From positions 558,001 through 622,000 of the forward strand of contig WBMQ01000012.1 in assembly GCA_016630905.1 (NCBI GenBank): a stretch of 64,000 nucleotides of DNA, read 5' to 3'. Below are positions 47,203 through 57,572 of this stretch, in pieces. The notes under the pieces were generated by a model, which worked only from the letters and a program-made list of their open reading frames with translations, made no database searches and was not told where the DNA came from. The stretch comes from Capillidium heterosporum (Eukaryota > Entomophthoromycota > Entomophthoromycetes > Entomophthorales > Capillidiaceae). The first letter of the stretch is position 1. Every line of letters starts with the position of its first letter. The position numbers and the translations under genes were made by a program.

Positions 47203-48308
47203 GTTTGATTGGTGAGATGGGCATGTTGAATCGATGGGTATATATTAAATTATAAAATTGTGTGTCCATATTTTATATATAGTCATCAATAATAGCTTAT
47301 GAACCAAATGTAAACTAAAATAGCTCGAGACTAAAAGGAACAGTAACTAAAGATATATTGAAGTGTTGATTGTTGTAAAGAAAATATAAATGGCTGCGAA
47401 GGATACAGATAAATTAGAGATGTGGAATAGAATTTAATATTTAAAAAGAACAACTATATAATTTTAAATTAAGAGGATACTAGTGGCTTATAGTAGATTA
47501 AAGGATGGAAAAAATTGGTTACTTGGTTGTATTTGAGCATAGATAAATGTATTGTTATAGTGCAAAGTAGTGTTGTAAATAAAACTAAATAAGAATATAT
47601 TGCGTTTTGGGCTATAAACTTTCTTTTATTACCTGGTTTAGCTTATAAGTTCAATTGGTTACTCTGCTATCTGTTCATCTCTTATTGGATAAGAAAAAAG
47701 GTTGGCGTTCAGTCTGCTAAAATTCTACGCTTTGTACCTGTTTTCTTTGTTGGCCTTGTTTGAATTAATATGTCGGTCAATCTGTAAATTTGTTCATTTC
47801 CTTCATGTTGATTCTAAAGTTTATAAGATCCAAATTTCAGCTGCTTAAGCTAAATTTATATTGAAAGTTCATTTAGCTTACGTCAAATTTCATCCAAAGT
47901 ACGCAAAAAGCAGAATTGAATCCCAGATTAGTTGCGCTAATTCATACTAAAAACAAAGGCTTCTATGCAAATAGTTTCGAACTTCCATTCCTTCAATTCC
48001 TAGTCTGTTCCAAATTTACTTTAAAGCACTAGTTCCTGACTTTGTTTTGTATCTCAGCTTTTAGAATCCCACATTTCAAGGATCTAGCAATGGTATCAAA
48101 TTTATATAGCTGTTAAAGAACCTTTGCATCTCCTATGAAAGACATTTTAAATTATAAGCCAGCACCTCCAACATTACTTTTAGCCAACTTTTTCCTAGCA
48201 CTATGACAAAATAACTCACTTCAATAATTTTTCCGCCAAATTTGAAAACTTGCAAATCCACCTACCTTTTTTAAAGGCAATATTTTTTCTTTTCACACTT
48301 AGGGTACG
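47203..48308. other. intergenic between family G genes
   Basis: AT-rich; contains the segment 47557-47973 that recurs at 61959-62377. No gene. Confidence 0.5.
47557..47973 (+). repeat. duplicated segment I (copy at 61959-62377)
   Basis: About 417 bp of non-coding DNA repeated in the same orientation with only a few base changes. It starts around ATAGTGCAAAGTAGTGTTGT and ends around TCTATGCAAATA, where the two loci diverge abruptly. Confidence 0.85.
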
Positions 48309-49109
48309 ATGGCTCCAAGAAGAAGCCCTGATACAAGCTCGATTTCAAGAAGAAGCCCAAATACAGGTTCAACTTCGAGAAAAGCCTTCAATACAAATGC
48401 AACTTCCAAAAGAACTCCTAATACCAGTTCAACTCCAAGCACTATGGAAACCATAAAGAAACAGGTGCTTGAACCCTCCATCTTTTTTATTGCCAAGATA
48501 GCTTTAGTATCTTCTTTAATCCAAACTTTTTTCACCTACTTCTCTTTGCCAATTGCTTCAATAATAACCATTTTAGGTTTTCTCAAGTTCAAAAGTATTA
48601 TCTTTCGGTTCGAAGATGACGATCTAGTATTCAAAGCTTGGATGGAAGGTTTTGGTCGATTTGCAACCAATATAGTTAACTTTTTAACCAACATCGAGTC
48701 GACTTTAATATGGGCGGTTACCGAAACTATTAAAATAGTTCGAAGACATCCTAACTTTAACCAAGCTTACGGTGAAGATGAGAAAATTTTCCTCAAGATT
48801 AAGTTACGTGAATTGGCTATCAACTACTTCACTACTAACTCAGAAGCGAGTTGTATGATTGATGTACGAACTTTTATGGATGTGTCAAGCTTAGACCAGT
48901 TGAAGTATAAGCAAGAAATATCTACTTCTTACTTGATGGATAATGAGTTGCAGATAACTTTTTACTTTCAAATGTATTCCGAAAATATTTTCTTTATGAC
49001 AGCTACCGGTAAGTTGGACGGGTTGAAGGTTAGTATAATAGACTTGAAGGTCACCAACCATAGTAATGGCTCTCATATTTCGGCCTACTTCTTACCTCCT
49101 AGCTACTAG
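48309..49109 (+). CDS. family G membrane protein, gene 2
   Basis: A single-exon 266-aa protein, the longest family G member. The first 45 residues are a low-complexity Ser/Thr/Asn/Arg/Pro segment built of imperfect repeats of about nine residues (SRRSPNTGS, SRKAFNTNA, SKRTPNTSS). Then come LEPSIFFIAKIALVSSLIQ and a second hydrophobic run, NFNQAYGEDEKIFLKIKLRE, LAINYFTTNSEAS, FYFQMYSENIFFMTATGKLD and the family end LPPSY. No frameshift. No TATA box was clear upstream. Function unknown; membrane attachment is inferred from the hydrophobic pair. Confidence 0.72.
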   Translation: MAPRRSPDTSSISRRSPNTGSTSRKAFNTNATSKRTPNTSSTPSTMETIKKQVLEPSIFFIAKIALVSSLIQTFFTYFSLPIASIITILGFLKFKSIIFRFEDDDLVFKAWMEGFGRFATNIVNFLTNIESTLIWAVTETIKIVRRHPNFNQAYGEDEKIFLKIKLRELAINYFTTNSEASCMIDVRTFMDVSSLDQLKYKQEISTSYLMDNELQITFYFQMYSENIFFMTATGKLDGLKVSIIDLKVTNHSNGSHISAYFLPPSY

Positions 49110-49823
49110 CGGCTTTTATTTTTGTAGTTAAATGTTCTTTAAGTTTAGGTTGGATTTGATTAGCACTATATATATGTTCCCTGGTCTTACTTTTTACTTT
49201 ATAGCAGTAGATTTTTGCTTACTAAACTCCAGTTTAAAAGGTTGCTTTTATCAAATATAGCGATGCTGTATATAATTTTTAAACTATTTAAAACGCCTCT
49301 TCTACTTTGTTTTGATGGCCTGTATTGCTTGTCATATATAAGTACAGTTGTTTTCAGATGTTATATTTACGAGAAAGTGGCAATTTTCTTTATATCTACT
49401 TTAACCATCTTAATAATAGAAACTTTCTCGGATTTGTATCTGCTTATATCGACTTAACTTTAAGCGTAGTTATAATTAAATCCATCATCTTATTAAAATC
49501 AAAGCTGTATATTGTTTTATCGGTCATATACACTCTGCTATTAAGCTGATAAACCGTAGTTTTAGTCATTTCTTATTTCTTTTGGCTTGAATCAAGGTTT
49601 CGTCTAACTTAGTGTTCGGAAAGGCGAATTTGAAGCTATAGTGTAGAAAATTTTGGATTTTTATTATGCTTTCTGAATAGTTTCGAAGCTGCTTTTAAAG
49701 TTCTAAGTTCCTAGTTTGTCTTTTATCACCAACTTCTAGGATCCTTGAACTTTGATAGTCTTGCAACGATAATGAACTTGTACAATTATTAATAGCCTCT
49801 ATATCACCCATCAAAGGACATTA
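49110..49823. other. intergenic between family G genes 2 and 3
   Basis: Two overlapping frames of 70-80 codons (49215-49549) are Leu/Ile/Phe-rich because the DNA is AT-rich. Nothing supports a gene. Confidence 0.4.
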
Positions 49824-50495
49824 AGTTGAAAATTCTCACCTCCTCCAATGTTCTTTTTATTGAATTTTTTCCTTGACACTAGTATAAAGTAGTCCAACTC
49901 AATAGTTTTCCCGCTAAGTTAGAGGACTAGGGAAGTCCAGTGACCTATAAATATGGATGGTGTTTCTCTTTGTAAAAGCACTTTTTCTGATTACATTTTA
50001 GAAACGATGGCCTCGAGCAGTAACCACAATGGAGGTTTGAATTTGGATACCTCGGCAAACCTAGCCAAGCAAAGCTATGAAGTCCTCAACCTTCTTCATT
50101 GCCAAGATAGCTCTAGTGACATTAGCAACCCAAACTCTGTTCACCCACCTGCCTTTTTCAATTGCCCTTCTAGTTACTATTTTAGTGTATATAAAGTTCA
50201 AAACCGTAATCTTGAGGAACGATGGCGACCAACTGTTCAATACCATCTTGGACACTTTTAACCTATTACTAAGCAGTACATACACCTTCCTATCCAACCT
50301 AAAATCAACTTCAGTAACAGCCCTTCATGAAGCTATAAATGTAGCTAAAAGACATCCAAACCTCAATCAAGTTTACAGTGAGGATGAGCGAACTTATCTC
50401 AAACTCAAGTTACGCGAACTAGCTATTGACTATTTTACTGCCAACTCAGCAACCAGCACTATGGCTGAAGTAAGAAGCTTTTTGAATGTCACTCG
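49824..50495 (+). repeat. duplicated segment II (copy at 62546-63216)
   Basis: About 672 bp covering the promoter and first two thirds of family G gene 3, repeated at 62546-63216. By eye it is identical except for one T in a T run near 49855. Identity ends abruptly at CACTCG within the coding region. Confidence 0.9.
49946..49953 (+). promoter_or_regulatory. TATA box of family G gene 3
   Basis: TATAAATA 54-61 bp before the ATG at 50007. It overlaps the first ATG at 49953, so that ATG is unlikely to be in the transcript. The same arrangement is repeated before the copy at 62728. Confidence 0.55.
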
Positions 50496-50718
50496 CCTGG
50501 ACCAGTTAAAGTACAAGTTGGAGATATCTATTATCTACTTGATAGACGGTGAGTTGCAGATAACTTTTTACTTTCAAACCCACAACTCCAATCATTCGTA
50601 CTATATAACGGCTACTGGTAAACTGGACGGGCTCAAAGTAAGTATAGCCGATCTCAAGGTCTCTAACTTTAACAGTGGATCGTATAAGTTCGCGTACTTC
50701 CCACCTCCTAGCTATTAG
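50007..50718 (+). CDS. family G membrane protein, gene 3 (frame change near start)
   Basis: The conserved body starts at ATG 50077 and runs 213 codons: STFFIAKIALVTLATQTLF, LPFSIALLVTILVYIKF, NLNQVYSEDERTYLKLKLRE, LAIDYFTANSA, ITATGKLDGLKV and the end PPPSY. The TATA box, however, points to ATG 50007, which opens a different frame (MASSSNHNGGLNLDTS...KQSYE). Comparison with genes 1 and 2 (FEPTTYF, LEPSIFF) suggests that one extra base just after the GAA codon near 50082 breaks an originally continuous frame. Alternatively, a 55-nt intron (50020-50074) would join ATG GCC TCG AGC A to CT ATG AAG in frame. Or translation begins at 50077. The same change is present in the copy at 62728, so it predates that duplication. 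Confidence 0.65.
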
Positions 50719-51925
50719 TACTGTTCTTTTGTAGTTAAATATTTTGGAGCATATTCTTGGACGGTTTAAGGCCATTTTTTGTGTTTGTTTCTTAGCGACA
50801 TTTTAGATGCTATATGTAATAGATTTTACATTTACTGAACTGCAATAAGGTAATTTACTGAAATTGAGTATAGTAAATTTATATACATTTTATAAATCGT
50901 TGATCCGTTTATTTTTATTTTTAGTTATAGATACTTGTATTAGTCATGACATATAGGTACAATCGCTTTAAGACAGCATTGAGCAGAGGTAGAAGATTTG
51001 TTTTATATAGCTTATCAATCGCCACTTCAATATTGAAAGCTTTTTGGATTATACATCTGCTTATATAGGCTTAATTTAAAGGTTATCTTTCGTCAACCAG
51101 CTTATTCAATGGAAAAACTATATATCCCCATACCTAATATATTGCTTTACTATCTAACTGATATAGATGGGTGTATCAGGAAAAATAGAATAGTGTATAC
51201 TGACTTTCGCTTTTTAGTACTTATGAAATAAATCAATATAATACGTAACATTATTTGTTTATATTTGTATTATATATAATAGTAAATTACAATTAATATT
51301 TGAAATAAGCTTATCATAAAAGAATCTGATTAATAAGAAGCATTTACTAATTTTTTAGTATGAAGCTCAATTAAAAAGATTTAATTTAATTTATTAATTA
51401 CCTCCATAACCCTTTCTTATACTTTTCCTTAGCCTCTATCAATTAATTTACCTTTTGAATTTTATCCTTTAATTTAGAAAAACACCTGTTGATATTCTTT
51501 AAGCATACATATATCAAAAAACTTTAGTATTGGTTTTCAGTAGTTGTTGTTCATATTTGTCTCTCTTAAGCAAAATTGTACTCATAAATCGTTAATAGAT
51601 CGTGCATCTTAAAAGTTTAAACTTGGGCAAAGAAAAGCTAGCTTAATAAATTTCAACTTGAATTGGAGGCTTTTTATCACAAGGGTTTGTAAAAGCCTAC
51701 CTTAACAAATACAGATTCTGCAAACTAACTAAATTCAGCCAATAGTATCTTGTAGGTATCAACCCCATTCGATGTTCTTTTAAACTAAATGGACTATTTT
51801 CCCGATGAAACGTGAAATGTGAACATAAAAGACTTTGTCATCAACATTGACCTTTCAAACAGAGTTAGAAGTAAACCGAAAATCGATCTAAATTCGACTT
51901 GTGAATGTTTAGAGATAATCAGAGC
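50719..51925. other. intergenic, no gene seen
   Basis: AT-rich spacer, especially poor in GC around 51240-51400; no coding signal. Confidence 0.45.
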
Positions 51926-51934
51926 TATATAAAA
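51926..51934 (+). promoter_or_regulatory. TATA box of OMA1-like gene
   Basis: TATATAAAA 77-85 bp before the ATG at 52011. Confidence 0.55.
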
Positions 51935-52010
51935 GTTTTATTCTAAAGCCCATTCAACGAGTTATTCAGCAATCTCTCTCAGCATAGCAGCAATTCGACA
52001 CTAGAACAAG

Positions 52011-53286
52011 ATGAGCAAACTAAGTAATTTACAGTTTCTGAAGCCAACGATCCTACCAAGTAAGCATCTAAATAGTTTACCTTTAGTAAGATCAGTTTAT
52101 CATTTTAAACCAAAATTTGGCAATCCTACTCTTCAATATAATCTATTAAATGTGAATCCCATCTACCAACCATGCCGTTACTTCCATTCGACAAAACCTA
52201 CCCAAGTCCCACTTCCCGTTCCTGCTTTATTAGTCAAAGGAGTTCTGTACGCAGCTCGAGCCAGCGTATCGTTAGTCCCTTTCGTTCGTCACACCAAGTT
52301 TTACAAGAAGCATCCGCGCCTCTTCCAATTTACGTTGCTGGCCACCTTATCTCTAACTGCTTTCCTACTGCTCAAATCGATTGACCGCAGCCCTTTTACT
52401 GGGCGCTACCGACTCCTGTTCAATGCCATCGAAACTGAAAACTTTTATCAAGCAGTAGAACTCGAAGAACTGCTGAACCAAGTTGCTTTGGACGGTTACA
52501 GCCAGCAAGCTTGGGAAAAAACTACAACTGACGTTGTCAAGAAGCTATACAAAGTGTTCATGGACGACTGAAGTCAAGACGGAAGTAATATTTATCAAAG
52601 ATTCAGATGTTTCAGCTCAGCATTTCCTCTGTGACAAGCTTTTGGTATCACGCGGTATGTTGCACTTTATTAACGGGGATATCAACCTATTAGCAGTAGC
52701 TATCGCTCATATGCTAGCTCACAACATATGCCAGCACAGCAGTGAAGTTTCGGGTGTTTCAGCTTTACTTGACTTAGGTTTAGATGCCATTCGTGCTGGC
52801 ATATACACCTTTACTTTCTATGTACCTCTCATTAACGATGCCATCGCTCTAAGCTTAAGTTTTTTGAAGACTGAATCGCTGGAACATCCTTTTAAAGTCA
52901 GGATGGAGAAGGAAGCTGACGTTATCGCTTTACACATGCTGGCTCGATCGGGCTACGACCCTAGGAACCTATCAAAGTTTTGGCAAAAGTTGGAGGTTTA
53001 CGATTCTGAAGTAAAGAAAAATCAATCGGAAAATGGAGACAAATCGAGTGTAGATGAGGCTATTGACAGTTTTAATGAAGCTCTCAAGAAGAAGTTGCCT
53101 GAGTTTAAGGAAGTTCATACCGAGTATAAGGGGAGGCATGAAGTTTTGGAAGCGGCTCTACCAGCTGCTTTAGAGGTTTACGATAAGGTTAAAGATGCAA
53201 AGAGGGTGACAGTTGGGAAGGATTTGGAGCACATAGTCGACTGCTCGTACCTCAAGAAAAGTTTGAAGGCGATTGAAGCGATATAG
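52011..53286 (+). pseudogene. OMA1-like M48 peptidase relic, catalytic Glu missing
   Basis: The first frame (52011-52571) carries a mitochondrial-type presequence (ending near PCRYFHST), a membrane helix (FQFTLLATLSLTAFLLL) and RSPFTGRYRLLFNAIETE. The second frame takes over near 52555 and continues WTTEVKTEVIFIKDSD, LAVAIAHMLAHNICQHSSE and EKEADVIALHMLARSGYDP to 53286. The layout matches OMA1-type peptidases of the mitochondrial inner membrane, whose zinc site is HExxH plus a downstream Glu in ExEAD. Here the zinc motif is HMLAH: both His and the third ligand remain but the catalytic Glu is Met (ATG, at least two base changes from GAA/GAG). A frameshift is also present; a 25-nt intron would be needed to avoid it, which is too short for this genome. 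It is either a pseudogene or, if the frameshift is an error, a pseudo-enzyme. Confidence 0.72.
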
Positions 53287-55643
53287 TTTACTATTTAATA
53301 AAGTTATCCAAGAGTTTTTTGGTTTGTCTTTTTCATTTTGGAAGTAGCTTTTTACATAGGAACCTTTGGAATATATCTTTATTATATTTAGAGTTTGTTA
53401 GAAGCATCGTTATGTTGGCATTTGATAAATTGGCAACTTTTTGTTTTTAAAAAATATAGGTGTATAAATTGGAGTTTCTAAATAAATTTCAATTACTTTA
53501 TGTATGCATTGCTTAGTTTATTACCAACAACTGCTACGAAGTTAAGGTATGTAATATTTACTGGCCACTGCTATATTAGAAAAGGCTTAATATATAATAC
53601 CAGAAGCTCTGAAACGTTCCTGGCAGTTATGTCAAGGGTATGTATATATTGAAGCAGATAGGGTCAGCATTACGATATGATATACATAACCAACCAAAGA
53701 AATAGGGTACTGGGCTTTAAACTAGCTAACTGAATTGCTCAAATAAAGAGCATCATAGTAACAAGTAGGAAACATCAAATATATAGTGTAGGAAGAATAG
53801 CTGAATATCTAATACTTTTGTCAAAGTTATAAATAAATATCATTTTTGGTAAATAAAGCTAAAGCTTATTTTACATAGGTAGCACTATATAGTTGAGGGC
53901 TAATGATACAATTGGGCTGATATATTTATTCTCAAGTGTGCCGATATGCTTCTTTTTTACTATTGTAAAGCTATATGTATGATTTATTCCTATAGTGGTG
54001 ATTGGCTAGGCCTATAAATAAAGCACCCAGATTAACTTTTTGATTTATACTAATGTAGCAAGACTGTAAAAGCTTTAGTTATATAGTGGGTAAGCAATAT
54101 AACTTTTATAAAATCGTTTATTTCACTGTCTATATCTTTCTAAATGTACTACATACATCTATATTTAATCTTTGAACCTATTATTATAATGTCTATCTCT
54201 CATATGTATATTGTGGAAGTATAAAGTAGTATTGAATTTCAGTACACTTATGAAAAAGCGAACATTGTCAGTTTATCGATTCGAAAAGCATATTACTATA
54301 GCCTGCCAGTTTAAATATGGAGGTTGAAAATGGCTCATAAGTTTACGAGGCTCACTGTCCTTCAAAATTTTATTAGTCTAGATTTAAATTCAAATACACT
54401 CTTTAAGTATATCTGAGTATCAACGCCTACATCAATACGTTGTTCCCATTTCTAGAAAAATGGCTTTTATATAGCTGGAATGTTTACCTTTTATCAGATG
54501 AGAATTAGACAAATCTCACTTTGATATGTAGCGACTGGCTTGGTATGTTGGCAAGATTAGGTATGGGATATATTCAAAAGTAGTGAGTAGCTTCTTTTCT
54601 CAAGCCTACATTGTCAGATGGAATAATTAAATGATATTTATATGTTATACTATCATCTATATTCAACTATACTTGCGATATATATATCGACACAAAAGTA
54701 ACATATCCAAGACTGGTACTCTCAACCTTACTACTTTGGCACAATTTTTCAAATAGGTTATGTTGAGCAACGCCAACAGTTTAATTCCAGCTGCTTACAT
54801 ACATAAAGCTGCAGGCCATAGTCCTAGATGTAGCTCAAAAGTTAATTATTCTGTTACTGTTTCTACATCGGTGAACGCACGTTTAACCGACCCTGAAGCA
54901 TCAGAAGTTATCTTGATAAACAAAAGAGAATCAGATCTTTCTTTTGCAAGTGCAGGTGCACGATCAAGTTATCCTAAAAAAATTACCAGGTTAAATCTAA
55001 AAGCAATTGTCAGAAAGGTCATCTGACCGAATTATTTCAAGAATTTCCAAAGTTATAGCTCTAGAAGTTTACACCCCTGGTTAGAATTGATGGACATTAT
55101 TGGTTGGAAATACAGTTGGACTCCTTTTTAGTGCAGTTTTGAACTTCAACGTGACCAAATCAGTAACAAAAGATACTACTTTAAGACTTAGCCAATTGGT
55201 AGTTGAGCTTCCTATTTGTAAGGACTTTCAAATCACCCTTGAAATCTTCAAATCTTCAGCTAAAAATACTCATTCAGCTCAAAGGTCAGTAGAAATCTCA
55301 ACAAGTTTGGAGGTGGAAATTTGAATTGGTCTATTTCCTTTGAAATGGCAGAGTACTGGACCAGACGCCGATATTTGCTATATGGGAATGTAAATTGAAA
55401 CAATCTTTCGTAAAGTAGGCTTGTTTTAAATATCTGCACGTATGCTCATCCTTGCGTCTTCAATAGGGAGACCAGGTACTAAAATTTACTTCATTGGGCT
55501 AACATTAGGCGATTTCATATCCGTTAATGGTTGGTAACCAATTAGATTCGAATATTCGAAAAGACACCATATTTCCGCGAAATGTGTTCAATTTATGACT
55601 GGAAATTAATACTGAGGTTAAGTTATTGAGCCCAAATTACAAA
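53287..55643. other. 2.3-kb intergenic with two unexplained frames
   Basis: Mostly AT-rich without signal. Between about 54760 and 55324 the base composition becomes more even and two frames of 88 and 74 codons occur (54760-55026: VNARLTDPEASEVILINKRE; 55100-55324: LNFNVTKSVTKDTTLRLSQ). They may be remnants of a decayed gene. I recognise no family. Confidence 0.35.
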
Positions 55644-55650
55644 TATAAAA
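55644..55650 (+). promoter_or_regulatory. TATA box of proline dehydrogenase gene
   Basis: TATAAAA 93-99 bp before the ATG at 55743. Confidence 0.5.
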
Positions 55651-55742
55651 AGCCACTTGTTCAAACTTGCTCCTTAACCTTTCAGAAATTTTGAGACAAA
55701 GGAACGTATTTTAAACCTAGAAGAATACCTGTAGAAAATAGA

Positions 55743-57572
55743 ATGTTAAGAGGTGCTTTCCAACAGCTGCGACCAACTTCGATTAAAGCTTCTAGATTGG
55801 GAGTCTTTAGGCCCACTACACCCAGCCTCAGCTTTAAAGCGTTGAACTCCACCTTGCCTGGAAAAGCATCCCCCAAAGCCAACCCTTCCCTACGTTATCT
55901 AGGCTTGGGTAGCTTAGCCCTGCTGTCAGCTTCTGCCCTCACCGCCAACTACCTCTTAAATCAGGATGCCTCCATCCAACTTGATAAGCAGTACGAGACG
56001 CCCGTAGATAAAGTAGATGCCGTTCGTAACCCCGACCCTCGCATCGCCTTCCAAGGTAAATCCCTCTCTGACCTTTTCTTATCCTTATTGGTTTACAAAT
56101 TGTGTAACATGACTTTCTTGATGGATTCGGCACCCACCATATTATCTATCTTGGATTCTCTACACATCTCAGCCCCTGCTTACTTCTTCATAAAGAAGAC
56201 CATCTTCAAGCAATTCTGCGGTGGCGAGGATCGACCCGACGTCATCCCCTTTATGAACGAACTCAAGCAGGCCAACATCGGCTCCATCTTGGATTTTTCT
56301 ATCGAGGGAGACCTGCCAACTGAAGGGGATACTCGCAGTGTTGAAGAGTTGCGCAACGCCGCCAACAAGCACGCCGACTTTGTCACTGATCAATATGTCC
56401 AGGCCGTCAAGACGGCAAGCGCTTTGCCTGGCTCCTTTATCGCTGTCAAGGTCACCGGTTTGGTAGCTCCCCAGCTTTTGGAAAAGTCTACTTCCATCCT
56501 CCATTATTTACGTAACGCCTTCATCTTGGCTGACGCAGATAAGGATGGTATTCTCACCTCCCAGCAATTCCAATCCATCGCCGAGAAACTGCCCGGTGCT
56601 GACAAGACGACTGTCGACGAAGCTTTGCGTAATGCCGATCCCAAGCGTAGTGGTAAGATCGATTGGATCAGCTTCTTGGCCTCCTTGTCTATGGTCAAGC
56701 CCAAGTCGGCATCCTTGTACCTTGGTGAAAACGAGCATGTCGATGCCGAGACTAGCACCAAAGTCCAATTCGGTGTCGATTTCTTCTCTAAGGCTGAACG
56801 TGAGGATCTCGATAAGTTGATGCAGCGCTTACGCTCCATCAGTAGCGAAGCTGTAAACTCGGGAGTCCGCCTCATGATTGACGCCGAGCAGAGTTACTTC
56901 CAAGCCGCCATCGACCTGGTCGCCAATGAGTTGAGCCAGGACTTCAACAAAGAGTCACCCATTGTCTTCAACACCTACCAGATGTACCTCAAGGAATCTT
57001 ACGAGAAGATGCGCAATGATTTGATCCACGCCAAGCGTGATGGCTGGTGCTTTGGCGCCAAGTTGGTGCGTGGAGCCTATATGGTTTCAGAACGCAAGCG
57101 TGCTGCTGACTTGGGCCTGCCTGATATCGTCCAGGATACCATCGAAGATACCCACCGTGATTACAACGCCGGTGTCGAACTTCTCCTCCACGAACTAGCA
57201 GCCAACAAGGATAAGCCAACCAAGCCTTTGAACTTCATGGTTGCCTCTCACAACAAAGATTCCGTTGTCATGACCTGCCAGAAGATGCAGGATTTGGGTA
57301 TAGAGCCCACTTCCGGTAGCGTTTTGTTCGGACAGTTGATGGGTATGCATGACCCTACTACATATGGCTTAGCTAACCAAGGTTATGCCGCCTTCAAGTA
57401 CATCCCTTACGGCCCAGTCCGCGAAGTTATGCCTTACCTTATCCGTCGCGCCCAGGAGAACTCAGCCGTCATGGGCGATATGTCAAGCCAGGAAGTTGCT
57501 TTGAAGCAGGAGATCAAGCGTAGGCTGTTCCCGGTCAAGGATACGCTACCTGAGGTGTCGGTCTCCAATTAA
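55743..57572 (+). CDS. PUT1: mitochondrial proline dehydrogenase with EF-hand-like insert
   Basis: A single-exon, intact 609-aa protein. It catalyses the first step of proline breakdown (proline to pyrroline-5-carboxylate, FAD-dependent) at the inner mitochondrial membrane. The first 45 residues are basic and lack acidic residues, fitting a mitochondrial presequence, and a hydrophobic segment follows (about 54-72). Family motifs: QFCGGEDRPD, FIAVKVTGL, LMIDAEQ (378-382), NTYQMYLKE (410-418), AKLVRGAYM (439-447), VASHN (500-504) and the proline-carboxylate-binding RR at 568-569 in YLIRRAQEN. Between residues about 258 and 320 lies an insert with two EF-hand-like loops (ADADKDGILTSQQF and ADPKRSGKIDWISF). 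Each has Asp/Ser ligands but lacks the usual Glu at loop position 12, so calcium binding is doubtful. Such inserts occur in other eukaryotic proline dehydrogenases. The paralogue at 1459-3118 is frameshifted. Confidence 0.92.
   Translation: MLRGAFQQLRPTSIKASRLGVFRPTTPSLSFKALNSTLPGKASPKANPSLRYLGLGSLALLSASALTANYLLNQDASIQLDKQYETPVDKVDAVRNPDPRIAFQGKSLSDLFLSLLVYKLCNMTFLMDSAPTILSILDSLHISAPAYFFIKKTIFKQFCGGEDRPDVIPFMNELKQANIGSILDFSIEGDLPTEGDTRSVEELRNAANKHADFVTDQYVQAVKTASALPGSFIAVKVTGLVAPQLLEKSTSILHYLRNAFILADADKDGILTSQQFQSIAEKLPGADKTTVDEALRNADPKRSGKIDWISFLASLSMVKPKSASLYLGENEHVDAETSTKVQFGVDFFSKAEREDLDKLMQRLRSISSEAVNSGVRLMIDAEQSYFQAAIDLVANELSQDFNKESPIVFNTYQMYLKESYEKMRNDLIHAKRDGWCFGAKLVRGAYMVSERKRAADLGLPDIVQDTIEDTHRDYNAGVELLLHELAANKDKPTKPLNFMVASHNKDSVVMTCQKMQDLGIEPTSGSVLFGQLMGMHDPTTYGLANQGYAAFKYIPYGPVREVMPYLIRRAQENSAVMGDMSSQEVALKQEIKRRLFPVKDTLPEVSVSN

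Noticed and set aside
49215-49549. Two overlapping hydrophobic frames after family G gene 2
   Set aside because: Leu/Ile/Phe content follows from AT-rich DNA; no conservation with other intergenic copies.
49953-50261. Separate 102-aa protein at 49953 (and its copy at 62674)
   Set aside because: Its start overlaps the TATA box, and most of it is an alternative frame of the family G protein that is conserved in the other frame.
56169-56875. Minus-strand frames inside the proline dehydrogenase gene
   Set aside because: Antisense shadows of the intact 609-codon frame.
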